The position numbers and the translations under genes are program-made. The notes below the pieces were generated by a model. It had not been told where the DNA came from and made no database searches. It saw only the letters and a program-made list of their open reading frames with translations. From the NCBI GenBank assembly GCA_946800325.1, contig OX326958.1, positions 13,668,992 to 13,732,991 on the forward strand: DNA of 64,000 nt, in the 5' to 3' direction. The stretch comes from Luzula sylvatica. Its lineage: Eukaryota > Streptophyta > Magnoliopsida > Poales > Juncaceae. Below are positions 1 to 10,966 of this stretch, in pieces. Position 1 is the first letter of the stretch. Each line of letters begins with the position of its first letter.

Positions 1-341
1 CATTAGAGATTGGAGTTTTTCAAGCAAGTTTACGGCGATTTTTGGGGGAATTGCGCGTAACCGAAAGGCGCTAGCTCGAGGTGGATACGAGTAGAGGGAT
101 TTCATCTGAAATCCTCTATTGTGATCAAACAAGGGAAAGATGAATGACGAACCGGATGCGATCCGGTTGTATACGACAAATCGAAGCTCCGTCGAAGGTG
201 TCGAATCGTGCGGGAATGGGACGCGCGTGTTGCCGAAGATTGGAGCAGCGAAAAGGGCAGCAACTACTGATCAACCCGTCACCGTGATCAATTTCACGTG
301 GTATGAATCTATGTCTATAATCGTTATATTCATAGGTAGTT
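1..341 (+). mobile_element. Partial LTR (host of the copia insertion), left part
   Basis: This is the left part of a copia-type LTR in plus orientation, cut by the window start. It is collinear with the solo LTR at 11298-12400: both carry GGTGGATACG, TTGTGATCAAAC and CGATCAACCC in the same order. The LTR resumes at 8906 after the inserted copia element and ends in CCCAACA at 9018. It is related to, but clearly diverged from, the LTRs of the element inserted in it. No primer site follows its end, so it is a 3' LTR or a solo LTR. The short ORFs here are not genes. Confidence 0.75.
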
Positions 342-346
342 GCATG

Positions 347-1409
347 TGTTGGGAATTGACCCATCCCTGGGCCCACGCAGCGGATATGAAGGTCCGGTCC
401 GGTTCCCTAAATCCAAGATCACGCCATGACTTCGAGGGTACGATGCAAAGTAGGATAGACGATTACCAGCGTGAAATTGATCACGTACGACGGGTTGATC
501 GCTCGCATCCTTCTTTTCCTTCGGTGTCACGTTGGTGACTAGCCCGTACGTCCCATACCGTACGTCTTCCACCGTCTTGACACGCCTCGGGTTGTCTTCG
601 TGCGTTCCATGCCCGCATGCTTCCACAGCCCGTTACTCGATTCGCTCGTTTCCGTCTCCGGCAGATTTCGTTCCTCCGAATCGATCACAACCGAAAGAGC
701 CCCAGATGTTGCTCCTCTACTTGTATCCACCTTGACTCGTAAGACGTCGGTCGCGGGTGCAACTGCCTAGACGATGCACCGGCGAACTTGCTAGATTGAT
801 TGATTCTCTATACCGGAAAACACCTTTTCACGGTTTCTCTCTCTTTACACCCTTTCTCTCTCTAGAAAGTTGTCTCACAATTCTCTGGAATATTCTGAAT
901 TAATTAACTGAATGAACCACCCCAGATGAGAGAGAAAAATCCTATTTATATCATATAGGATTAGGATTGGCCAAAAAACATGTATATCCAATATACACTC
1001 TTTCACACAGAAAGTTGCATGTATCTGCTCAGTATTCTGTCCATACGAAATTGGTAAATTCTTCTGACAGAAAATCACCCGACAGGAAAGTTGTATATAA
1101 TCTTATTATCTACACGACCCAATTTGGCCTGGCCCAATTGGAGTTTGTATGCAAAAGTTATGACTGTTTTACTAACTGTATGTCATACTGTTGCAGCCTT
1201 TCGGTATTTCATAGAAACGACACTGATACTTCGTTCGTATGAAATATATTTCTATATGAAGGTTGTAGATAATCTTATTATCTATCTAACCCAATTTGAA
1301 CCATTCAAATTGGATTTTCGTACTGAAAGATATGACCACGAATGTACGCTTACATTCGTTTATCCTTGTGTACACTTTTACGGTTGATCCTGAAACTGTA
1401 TTTCCTTCA
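347..1409 (-). repeat. 3' LTR of the copia element
   Basis: 1063 bp, the partner of 7844-8905. Read on the minus strand it starts TGAAGGAAATACAG and ends AATTCCCAACA. It contains short hairpins, including GATAATCTTATTATC and AATTTGAACCATTCAAATT. Differences from the other LTR are sparse single bases, for example near 375, 396, 485, 510 and 963. ORFs reported here are not genes. Confidence 0.93.
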
Positions 1410-1422
1410 GTCTCCCACTCAA
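1410..1422 (-). promoter_or_regulatory. Polypurine tract for plus-strand priming
   Basis: On the minus strand the sequence next to the 3' LTR is TTGAGTGGGAGAC. This is close to the GTGGGAGA tract typical of plant copia elements and sits directly against the LTR start. Confidence 0.85.
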
Positions 1423-2639
1423 TTTCAGATCTACCTAAAAGGTACTTATGCATATCCAATATGCACAATTTTAGAGAATATAGCTCGCGTATCAAATACC
1501 AAGCTACACACATCTTATGTGCCAATTTTATAATCAAGCCCGACTTAGTACGACTCGTTGTGTGACCATGTAGGTTCGGTTAACGATGGCAGTAGGCTGT
1601 TTCCATAGCACTACAAGCCCATGAGCGGGATCTAGTCACTCCATCATGGCTACCCATGTTAACACGAAGAATGATTGTGATCATTGTGCCTATCTCGAAT
1701 AGCGGTTATTAGTTCTCTTGTTAGCGATATCCGTTAATCAAAAGGCATGGTTATAGTCATCCTTATATTTTGATTAACTATACTTATTCCTCGAGTCCGA
1801 ATTGAGTTAACAAATTTCAATCGATATTAACCGTTAATATCATTGACTGTGGCCACAGTTTTCGTTAATCAATTCATCGAGTGGCCAAAGAGATATCTCT
1901 TCCTTTCGGAATAAACAATTCCTATCTTGGAGACTCACATTGAATTCCGTGTTTCGGACAATACCCAATGATGACCGTTTTAACTCCCTGTTACGGTGAG
2001 CGTAAGATCATATCAAAGCATTGTGTTACGCACGTAACGCAATCAATGGTCCCCTCAAGTATGAAGAACCTAATACCCTACTCGTCGCGAGTCCATCTAT
2101 AATGACTAAACCATGTCATGGTCTCGCGGCTTCGGTCATATCCAATATATGTCACCTAGCATATATCTACGTTCCCGATTCGACAAACACCTTTGTCCTA
2201 TGATTAGCAAAACATAATCATCTCCTCGTCTAACGTACTAGTGTACGCGTTCAGTCTATTCCCTTGTAATAGAAATGCTTCTCTCTTAAGCAAACTGACC
2301 CGCGACTAGGGATGTTTAGAAATGAAACTTTAAGTGTGACGGTTTCGCTGCACATGGTCCTCAACCATGTCGACGTCCACACAAGTTCAAATCAAGGTTC
2401 ATGTAATCATATTACACAACCCCGCACACAGTTTTCATATAAGGTGAATGCATGGAAATTTAAGTAAACAAATTTTTTAAAAGGGATGCATTCATACGGA
2501 TTAAGTATTTGGGTGATGCAACATTTACCTATGAGTATCTCCATGCCCACAACCTGCGAGGACTATCGTATTAGATAACTACACTCTACTCTCTTCTTCC
2601 TCCTCTAGGTATCTCTATACCCATAGTCATCGCATGGCA

Positions 2640-3170
2640 GTCACGCGCGACTAGAGAGAGCGGTTTTGTAAACGGGTCCGCACGTTGCCGTTAGTGTTAA
2701 TCAACATCAGGTTTGGAACATTTTCAATACCTACGATCACATCATTTCATAAAATTTCATGGATCAATGAAATTTTCTGAGTATTGGCTAGAAGTGGTTG
2801 TGACCTCGGCATTTTTGGCTTGTACTATTGCGTGTCATGCAATATACAACCATAAATTCGATAACTCGTGACTACTCGAGTTTGGTCATGTATCCTTGAT
2901 CCATACCGCTTCCTTTTGTGATTCATAACCACAATATACTCGCCCCCGTAAATAGAATCATTATTGGTCATGTGGAACCTTTCAACATAACCATGTTTTC
3001 GTTTAAGCAAATCATGTGCACACTTTGTGATCGAAAGTCGTGCTACATATTTGGACGTGCTAAATCTTTGGAAACTGTCGTTGTTATAACTCTTTATAAC
3101 CAACACGTCCTCCATACCATTATAGATAAAATAAAATCCTGAATTCTTTTGTAAAGTATTCAAGGATAAC
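2640..3170 (-). pseudogene. Copia RNase H remnant
   Basis: Degenerate RNase H domain at the end of pol. Minus-strand reading in mixed frames gives recognisable pieces: an EYIV motif near 2940, and an ADPFTKPLS motif near 2660, which is the usual end of copia pol. Stops and frame changes separate them. In an active element this domain removes RNA from the RNA:DNA hybrid. The 1.2 kb between it and the purine tract (1423-2640) shows no coding I can recognise. Confidence 0.8.
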
Positions 3171-3199
3171 ATTCACCGCTATCAATACAAATCCCGATG

Positions 3200-4090
3200 A
3201 ATTTAAATATACATAACCATTATGTATATATATATATATATATGTATAACCATTATTCATTCACAAGAGTTAGTCTCATGTAATCGCATTACATTCAAAC
3301 TCGTGTGATTCCTTGGATTTTATTGACGGTGAATTAGACGCTTCATCTATACGACATATAATCACATACATATCATGACAGATATAATAGATCCTCACAT
3401 CGAATTTAAAGCATCATATTTTTATTTTCGCCGTGCTTGATGTCTCACATCGAGCCATAGAAAATTTCTGCCAACCGACATCTCTATTTAACTCCGCCAA
3501 GGAGTTACAAGTTGAAAACCTTTTTTCAACAATATGTCGATATACGTGCTATAATATAGAACGAGGAACTTCTTAGATCTATCCTATAGATTTTCACGCT
3601 TAATTCATAAGCGGTCTCGCCTAAATTTTGTGTCGTTACAAGAAATATAACGCGGCTCCCACTAACCTTCATGTGTACACAAAGTTTCCATTCGTTCCGG
3701 CAATGTTATAGCAGTTTATAACTTCATCAAAACGAATATTCCAATTCCGAGAAGCTTTCTCTAATCCATCATATGGATCGTTAAAGCGTTCATATCTTAT
3801 CCCCGATTCATATGAATCGACAAAACCGTAAGGTTGTGTCAAGTACACATCCTTTCATAAAATTTCTGTCAAGAAATTCGGTTTTGACATCCATTTTGCC
3901 ACATCACATAGTCATAATACGCGACCATGTCAAGCAGAATTTCGAGAATGTGAAAGCATGGCAACATGCGAAAACGTTTCTTCATAGTCCGACTATGAAA
4001 TTCTTGAAACTCTTTGCTACGAGCCTCGCTTTGCATATATGCGTATTCCTATCCGTGTCGGTTCTCATCTTGAAAACCCATTGTCTTTTC
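3200..4090 (-). pseudogene. Copia reverse transcriptase remnant
   Basis: The start of the copia reverse transcriptase is clear on the minus strand at 4080-4000, with WVFKMRTDTDRN followed by KARLVAKSF. Further pieces are visible near 3900 (WQNG, a diverged form of the usual WQMDVKTAFLNG block), near 3740 (NWNIRFDEV) and near 3660 (VSGS). The YVDD catalytic block expected after VSGS is not readable. At least four stops and several frame changes lie between these pieces. It is not functional. Confidence 0.87.
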
Positions 4091-4469
4091 ACGGGTCTAA
4101 CCCGGAAAGTAATGAAATCAAGTTCTAAACTTGATAATTTTACACGGATCGAATCTCAGAATTCATGACATCATGTCATGTGGAATCAACCTTTCATAGC
4201 ATCCCTGTAGGATATCGAATCATCATATGATTTCGATCTATCATCATTATCCACGGTAAATCCGTATTTACCGGCTTATGATATAGCCTACTTGATCTAC
4301 AAATAATTCATTTGTGTGTTCGACTCGTATTCATCAACTCTTGATGAAGTCGTGTCAACATTCATCGGTACAATGTTCATTTTCATATCTCGAACTCTTT
4401 CGAGATTTATTCTACTCCCACTAGCCCGCATAGAGATAAATGGCACCAAGTTCCAAACTTGTGTGAATC

Positions 4470-5370
4470 TAGTCCTCCTCCAAGAAGGCATCTCTTCGAG
4501 CCATGAAAATCTCATTTTCGTCGGGACGTTAGAACTAATACCCTTTAGTTTCCTTAAGGATAAACGAACAATTTCCAGATTTGGGATTGAGTTTAACCGA
4601 AACAAATTTCGAAATATACCCACATCCTCAAATCTGTACAAATGACAAATTCGGAACCATTCCGATCCATATCTCATATGGCGATTTTTGTACCGATTAG
4701 AAGGTTTATGGTCCATATCATATATGCAACCATTCATTAGTGCCGCTGTCTCAAGGGCGTATCCCCAAAATATTTTTGGGAGATCCTATTGACTTATCAT
4801 TTATCGAACCATGTCCAACATGCGTTCATTTCCTCTTTTCGGACACATCTCAATGTTCCGAATAAAGGCAATCGTGAAACGATTCCACAATCATAAATGA
4901 TCATCAATATTCATAACTCAAATATTGCCTTTTCGATCCTATCGAAAGGTTTAGCTCAAATACTCGCCTTCTCGATCCTATCGAAAAGCTTTGATTTTCT
5001 TGCTTAGTTGATTTCGTATTTCGTTTTGAAACTCTATGAACCTTTCAAAATCTCCGTTTCGGTACGCATTAAATAGATATTTTCATATCTACTTTAACCA
5101 TCCATAAACGTAACAAAATACTGATAGCCTCCTCTTGCCTCGGAACTTATCGGAACATTTACATTTAAATGTAATTTCCAATAATTCGTTGGATCTTTCT
5201 CCAACCTTTGGAGAATGATGCACTTTGTCGTCTTGCCTAATAAATAAGTATCGCATTAATCAATCGAATCTAATTCGAATGATTCTAGCAATCCATCATA
5301 TGGAATCTAGATACGCGAATCTCGTTTATATAGGCAAGACGGCAATGCCAAAAGAAGCAATCAACTTCTA
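4470..5370 (-). pseudogene. Copia gag-pre-integrase and integrase remnant
   Basis: Minus-strand pieces in order: FFWHCRLAYINEIR near 5340, which is the gag-pre-integrase zinc-binding motif; a YFVTF-like block near 5110; RNIEMCPKRGNERMLDMVR near 4850, matching the ERRNRTLLDMVRSM region of copia integrase; and FWGYALETAA near 4760. An ETKGY block follows near 4560, marking the integrase C-terminal region. Stops interrupt it repeatedly. The open frames at 4297-4737 and 5285-5677 run mostly in the wrong frame and are not genes. Confidence 0.85.
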
Positions 5371-5699
5371 GGTTTAATCCTCCTCGGATTTCACCGTTCT
5401 TTGAGTCATTAGTTTGGACAACTCCTTGTCCGAACTTTCTGTTTGGAAAACATTTTCCCAAAATACCCTTAGACATACCTTTCTTTCGATCCCTCCTTTG
5501 AATTACAAGGATATCCACGCATCTATATACATTGGATTCCTCGGATACTCCGAGCATCTCCAATTCAATTTTAAATCGCATCTCATGCAATTCAGGGATC
5601 GACTTATCTATCGAATGTATATGATATTCGGTCACGAAGATCAAATCTCGTACCATCAACACACGAGTGTTAATCAAAGACCCATAAGGCGTCTCAGAA

Positions 5700-6760
5700 T
5701 TAACCTACGCTTTGAGCCGCATTGAACCATTCAACGCGCTCTAGCTCTTGAAACTATTTCTTGAGCGTTGCGTTTTACTTTCATATACACCCGAATTCTC
5801 AAAACAATTTTGAGAAATCTGCGTCTATACATGCCATCACAAGGCACGTAATATTGTTCGATTCCTTTTTAAAGTGTATCGAACCCGGCTTTCTCTAAAG
5901 CCAAAGTCTCGAGCCCCGAATCTACCATTTCCGTGTCCAACACGTTCCTTTAAGTCTAAGAACTATTCTTTGACTATCAAGGATAATTACGGCAATTCCG
6001 GCCCAAAAGTCATCTATCATATCGATCTCATCGATATATTTGGTGTTGCTTGAAAATATAATTCTAAACGGATGATGAAGATTAAGCTCCTAACCGTGCG
6101 TACTTAATCTATATGCTTATATGATGATTATATGATAGTGTTATTTTATCGAATCGATAACCCTCATACCGATACGGGACTCCAAGTCCATAACACTCGA
6201 GATCCATATTTCGCTATCCTCCCACAAGTGACGAAGGCCTATCGAGTGGGATCTCGCTTATTTAGGTAGGATATAATCCAATCGCATCATATGCGACTCT
6301 CGAACCTTTTAGAATTTCGGTGATGGATCGTATCACATACAATCCCAGTTCCGTGTGTGCATTCTAACTATGCCCCGAACTCCAATCGGATTGGCTTGGA
6401 CGGTTAAGTCATAACCATATCAAACGTATCGTTCAAATGAACTACTCACGTGCATGACGAAGGCCTAGAAACACGTAAGTCCCCATTTAACGCTTGCCAC
6501 CCATTAATACCATCAACATGTGTGCATGACGAAGGCCTAGAAACACACATATTGTGATACCAATTTCGATGGTTGATGATATGGAAGGCATTTCCATGAC
6601 TTAAATATTATGAGGGATCATGACATTCATGTTTAATAATTCGTGACATAATCATATTATATCACTATCACAAGATTTCTAAATGCATATGATTTAGTTA
6701 GGGAGATTAATTATTCTAAATAATTAATTATCTAATATGCTAGTATGATTGAATTAATTG
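5700..6760 (-). other. Presumed gag/protease region of the copia element, unrecognisable
   Basis: By position this should hold gag and protease. I can read no nucleocapsid zinc knuckle or protease active site in any minus-strand frame. A short motif GACGAAGGCCTA recurs at 6229, 6458 and 6528, in the last two cases inside a longer shared string, suggesting local duplication during decay. Confidence 0.4.
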
Positions 6761-6769
6761 ATTAGAGAT

Positions 6770-7570
6770 AAAGATAGGCCTAAAGGTATGTATATCTCAT
6801 ATACACATTTTCAAACAGAAAACTGCATACACCCTTTCAGTAATCTGTCAGAACGAAAATTGTAAATTCCTCTGACCGAAAATCAACTAACACAACAGTT
6901 GTAGATAATCTTATTATCTTTCCAACCCAATTTGGCCCAGCCCAATTGGAGTTCGGACCCAAAGGTTACGGTCGTTTTACTGACTATATGTCAAATTGTC
7001 CCACCCTTTCGGTATTTCATTAGAACAACACTGATACTTCGCTCAAATGAAATATATTACAACATGAAAGTTCTAGATAATCTCATTATCTAACTAACCC
7101 AACTTGAACCATTCAAATCGGAGTTTCCTACTGAACGTTATACCAGTTTTGGTGAAATACGGACAAACGAAAAGGTAAGTATATCCAATAGACACATTTT
7201 CAACCAGAAAACTACAGACACCTTTTCAGTATTCTGTTGAAACGAAAATATTAAATTGTTCCAACAGACTTTGAACGTGAACGAAAGTTCTAGATAATCT
7301 TATTATATAACTAACCCAATTGGATTGGACTCAATTGTATTTACGATGCGACATATACCGACACTGAAAATATTAAATTGTATTTTCTAGATAATCTTAT
7401 TATATAACAGTCGCACCCTTTCGTTATTCCATAAAAACGACACTGATAATTCGTTCAAATGAAAAAACTTTCTGTATCAAAGTCATAGATAATCTCATTA
7501 TCTAACTACGCCAATTTGATACAATCAATTTGGAGCTTCGCACTGAAAATTATCTTAGTTTTACTCACTG
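6770..7570 (-). repeat. Two LTR-like modules inside the copia leader
   Basis: Two tandem stretches (about 6783-7150 and 7163-7560) repeat the hairpin-rich part of the LTRs: a TATATC...ATACAC start, AGATAATCTTATTATCT hairpins, AATTTGG/CCAATT pairs and an ACTGATA-TTCG-TCAAATGAAA block. The first is closer to the solo LTR at 11298-12400 than to the element's own LTRs. They lie between the primer site and the presumed gag. Confidence 0.7.
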
Positions 7571-7830
7571 TTTCGTATTCTAATTTTCTGCAGATTTTGC
7601 CGTTTCTTCCGTTTTCGCTCGTTTCTGAAACGATAAATCATGAAACCTTTTCACGATAATTCCTAGATACTCTCAATCAACTTTTGATTGATCTCTAGTG
7701 AATTCTACTTGTGTTTTTTAACGAAATTGGAATCTCTATATCTATCATCATGCAAACGGGTACGAACTTTGATAACCCGTGCGTATATCGAATATACGAC
7801 TATGATTCGACCCTCGAATCGATGGCGATC

Positions 7831-7842
7831 GCTCTGATACCA
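7831..7842 (-). promoter_or_regulatory. Primer binding site (initiator tRNA-Met)
   Basis: The minus strand reads TGGTATCAGAGC, the standard plant copia primer site complementary to the 3' end of initiator tRNA-Met. It lies one base inside the 5' LTR at 7844. This is the strongest evidence that the element points left. Confidence 0.95.
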
Positions 7843-7843
7843 C

Positions 7844-8905
7844 TGTTGGGAATTGACCCATCCTCGGGCCCACGCAGCGGATATGAAGGCCCGGTCCGGT
7901 TCCCTAAATCCAAGATCACGCCATGACTTCGAGGGTACGATGCAAAGTAGGATAGACGATTACCAGCGTGAAATTGATCACGCACGACGGGTTGATCGCT
8001 CGTATCCTTCTTTTCCTTCGGTGTCACGTTGGTGACTAGCCCGTACGTCCCATACCGTACGTCTCCCACCGTCTTGACACGCCTCGGGTTGTCTTCGTGC
8101 GTTCCATGCCCGCATGCTTCCACAGCCCGTTACTCGATTCGCTCGTTTCCGTCTCCGGCAGATTTCGTTCCTCCGAATCGATCACAACCGAAAGAGCCCC
8201 AGATGTTGCTCCTCTACTTGTATCCACCTTGACTCGTAAGACGTCGGTCACGGGTGCAACTGCCTAGACGATGCACCGGCGAACTTGCTAGATTGATTGA
8301 TTCTCTATACCGGAAAACACCTTTTCACGGTTTCTCTCTCTTTACACCCTTTCTCTCTCTAGAAAGTTGTCTCACAATTCTCTGGAATATTCTGAATTAA
8401 TTAACTGAATGAACCACCCCAGATGAGAGAGAAAGATCCTATTTATATCATATAGGATTAGGATTGGTCAAAAGACATGTATATCCAATATACACTCTTT
8501 CACACAGAAAGTTGCATGTATCTGCTCAGTATTCTGTCCATACGAAATTGGTAAATTCTTCTGACAGAAAATCACCCAACACGAAAGTTGTATATAATCT
8601 TATTATCTACACGACCAATTTGGCCTGGCCCAATTGGAGTTTGTATGCAAAAGTTATGACTGTTTTACTAACTGTATGTCATACTGTTGCAGCCTTTCGG
8701 TATTTCATAGAAACGACACTGATACTTCGTTCGTATGAAATATATTTCTATATGAAGGTTGTAGATAATCTTATTATCTATCTAACCCAATTTGAACCAT
8801 TCAAATTGGATTTTCGTACTGAAAGATATGACCACGAATGTACGCTTACATTCGTTTATCCTTGTGTACACTTTTACGGTTGATCCTGAAACTGTATTTC
8901 CTTCA
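7844..8905 (-). repeat. 5' LTR of the copia element
   Basis: 1062 bp, almost identical to 347-1409. As the 5' LTR it would carry the promoter; the minus strand has a TATA-like stretch (TATGATATAAATAGG) near 8440-8455. Differences from the other LTR include a lost C near 8615 and several transitions. Confidence 0.93.
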
Positions 8906-9018
8906 GCATGTAATTTAGGATTCGTACGATAGAGTCGTCGGCGTGGTCCTCGGGATCGGGTCGGACCGAGCTCTTCAATCCGCTGCGCGGAGCTCGGTAG
9001 TGACGCCGATACCCAACA
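8906..9018 (+). mobile_element. Partial LTR (host of the copia insertion), right end
   Basis: Continuation of the LTR at 1-341, starting with the second TSD copy GCATG and ending in CCCAACA at 9018. It contains an inverted repeat (CCGAGCTC ... GAGCTCGG) matching the layout of the solo LTR end near 12350. Sequence after 9018 belongs to the CACTA element. Confidence 0.75.
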
Positions 9019-9073
9019 GTTATTACCTCTTGTTTATGCCAATTGTTGATCAAATAATTATTTAATCCTTCAA

Positions 9074-9940
9074 AACCAGATTTAAAATGCTTATGAATCC
9101 AGATTCAAAATTTTTTACACCTAATTAAACCTAAATTTAAATCTAACCTAACCAAACCGAGAAAGATAAACATACGTTCAAATAAATAGAGAGCAGGAGA
9201 CTTTCCACTACACCAGACCCGAGTGTCGATAGAGCAGCCGAGAATTATGACTTTCACCTAAAAAAACAAATTTAAACAAAAATTAAAAAAACAAGTTTAA
9301 AAAAACATATAAACAAATTTTTTACACTTAATTAAACCTAATTAAACCAGATTTAAAATGCTAATGAATCCAGATTAAAAAAAATTTACACCTAATTAAA
9401 CCTAAATTTAAATCTAACCTAACCAAACCGAGAAAGATAAACATACCTTCAAACAAATAGAGAGCAGGAGACTTTCCACTACACCAGACCCGAGTGTCGA
9501 GACAGCAGCCGAGATTTATGACTTTCACCTAAAAAAACAAATTTAAACAAAAATTAAAAAAACAAGTTTAAAAAAACATATAAACAAATTTCAAAAAACG
9601 TAACTAACAAATTTAAAAATAATAGTTGTAAAAATTGATTTAAAACAGATTTTAATAAAATCAGATTAAAGAAAAAAAACCAGATATAAAATATACTTAA
9701 AACAAATTAAAATTCCATATATAATAAGCCTACAAACTCTAAAAATTCATATTTAAAATACCTAAAACAAAATCAGAACAGATTCAAAAATCCTAAATAA
9801 AATAATTATTTAATCCTACAAAACCAGATTTAAAATACTTATGTATCCAGATTCAAAATTGTTATATCTAATTAAACCTAAATTTAAATCTAACCTAACC
9901 AAATCGAGAAAGATAAACATACCTTCAAACCGAGAAGATT
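9074..9940. repeat. A-rich tandem repeat, period about 270 bp
   Basis: Two near-identical units (9074-9320 and 9344-9590) and a partial third (about 9822-9940) share AAACCAGATTTAAAATGC, GAGAGCAGGAGACTTTCC and CAGACCCGAGTGTCGA. On the minus strand each includes GTATGTTTATC, a good splice-donor match, and the same string recurs near 10045 after the CT-rich leader. Probably a duplicated intron segment of the CACTA gene. Confidence 0.7.
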
Positions 9941-10045
9941 CAAAAAAAAAAAGGTGAAATAAAGCTAATTAAGCCTAGAAATCAACATGAAAGATTCAAA
10001 AAAAAAAAAAATCAACAGTTTATAAAGCTAATCAAAAGGTGAAAT

Positions 10046-10378
10046 AAACATACCTTCAAACCGAGAAGAGGAGATATTGATCACCGAGAAACGAACAAGC
10101 CGGAATCCATCCACCAGAAACGAGCAACCAACCGAGAAGAGAAGAGAAGGGGGCTGCCAAGGCGAAAGCAGAGAGGGGGGAGAGGGGAAGGGGGCTGTGA
10201 GGGGGCTGGGCGAAAGAGTGGCTCCGGACGGGCTGGACGAAGGGGGTAGAGGAGAGAAAGAGAGGGGGGGGGGGGGGGGTAGAGGGCGAAGGGGGTAGAG
10301 GGCGAAGGGCGAAAGGGGAAGAGGAGAGAGAGAAGGAGGGAAACGAAATGACCGCAGGCTGGGGGGATATATATATCT
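10046..10378 (-). promoter_or_regulatory. Putative CACTA promoter and CT-rich leader
   Basis: On the minus strand a TATA run (10366-10378) precedes about 320 bases of CT-rich leader, then a donor-like GTATGTTTAT at about 10045. This is the layout of a plant promoter, 5' leader and first intron reading left into the element. The plus-strand frame at 10077-10298 is a shadow of the purine-rich strand. A G homopolymer sits at about 10265-10279. Confidence 0.45.
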
Positions 10379-10395
10379 AAACCCTAATCCATATC

Positions 10396-10966
10396 ACCGA
10401 CGGGCCGTCGGATCGTATTAGCGACGGCAAACTTCATCTGCGACGGTTTTTTAATCTGCGACGGGCCGACGGGGAGTTATTTCCGACGGTAAAGATGGGC
10501 CGACGGGCCGTCGGAGATAGTTTTGAAATCTGACGATTTTTTGAATGTATTTGCGACGGGAAACTCCGTGCCGACGGGCCGTCGGTGACAATCTGCGACG
10601 GGAAATTGAATCTGCGATGGGCCGACGGGGCGTTATTTGCGACGGTAATGATGGGCCGACGGGCCGTCGGAGATAGTTTTGAAATCTGACGATTTTTTGA
10701 ATGTATCTGCGATGGGAATCTCTGGGCCGACGGGCCGTCGGTGAGCATCAGCGACGGGCCTTTTAGTTATCGACGGGCCGATGGCGGGTTTTACCGATGG
10801 TTTCTTCTTCTACGACGGGCCAACGGAATCTGCGACGGGCCGTCGGAAATAAAAACCGTCGCAAATAGTGCTTTAGCGACGGCCCGTCGGTGAAAGTGCT
10901 TTATATTTACGACGGCCCGTCGCTGATAGAAGTTCCCCGTCGCTGATAAGCCCATCTGTTGTAGTG
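10396..10966. repeat. CACTA subterminal repeats
   Basis: Many direct and inverted copies of a core like CCGACGGGCCGTCGG, GCGACGG and CGACGGCCCGTCG, ending at the terminus at 10966. In this superfamily such repeats are transposase-binding sites. The minus-strand frame at 10434-10748 is a translation of this array and not a gene. Confidence 0.85.

Larger units (their letters stand above)
347..8905 (-). mobile_element. Complete but coding-dead Ty1/copia LTR retrotransposon
   Basis: An 8.56-kb element on the minus strand. Two LTRs (347-1409 and 7844-8905) run TG...CA and are flanked by the 5-bp TSD GCATG at 342-346 and 8906-8910. A primer site matching initiator tRNA-Met (7831-7842) lies just inside the right LTR, and a purine tract (1410-1422) just inside the left LTR, which fixes the orientation. 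The order gag-pre-integrase, integrase, reverse transcriptase, RNase H is that of copia. Pol can be followed only by switching frame and reading through stops, so no protein is made. The LTRs differ at only about a dozen sites by eye, mostly transitions. That suggests a recent insertion of an already defective copy, probably mobilised by proteins from another element. Confidence 0.93.
9019..10966 (-). mobile_element. CACTA-type DNA transposon, right end (partial)
   Basis: The right terminus on the minus strand reads CACTACAACAGATGGG, starting at 10966, followed inward by dozens of short CGACGGGCCGTCGG-type repeats to about 10396. A CACTA terminus plus dense subterminal repeats is diagnostic of En/Spm-like elements. 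Further inward come a promoter-like region and A-rich tandem repeats. The element is cut at 9018 by an LTR; its other end and transposase lie outside the window. It is inserted in LINE sequence, which resumes at 10967. Confidence 0.8.

Noticed and set aside
125..735. Short frames near the window start repeated at 7800-8251 and 12089-12401
   Set aside because: They are LTR sequence. The frames recur because the LTR recurs, on opposite strands and with frame-breaking differences.
1605..1625. GCACTACAAGCCCATGAG as the missing left CACTA end
   Set aside because: It lies inside the copia element, has no subterminal repeats next to it, and only CACTACAA matches.
7831..7842. A tRNA gene at the tRNA-Met match
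   Set aside because: Only the 12 bases of a primer site are present, in the right place beside an LTR. No cloverleaf was found.
9207..9490. CCACTACACCAGACCCGAG (two copies) as CACTA termini
   Set aside because: They sit at the same place in two tandem units, lack inward subterminal repeats, and the flanks do not fit a 3-bp TSD.
10077..10298. 73-codon Glu/Gly/Arg-rich frame
   Set aside because: Purine-strand shadow of the CT-rich leader and a G homopolymer in the CACTA element.
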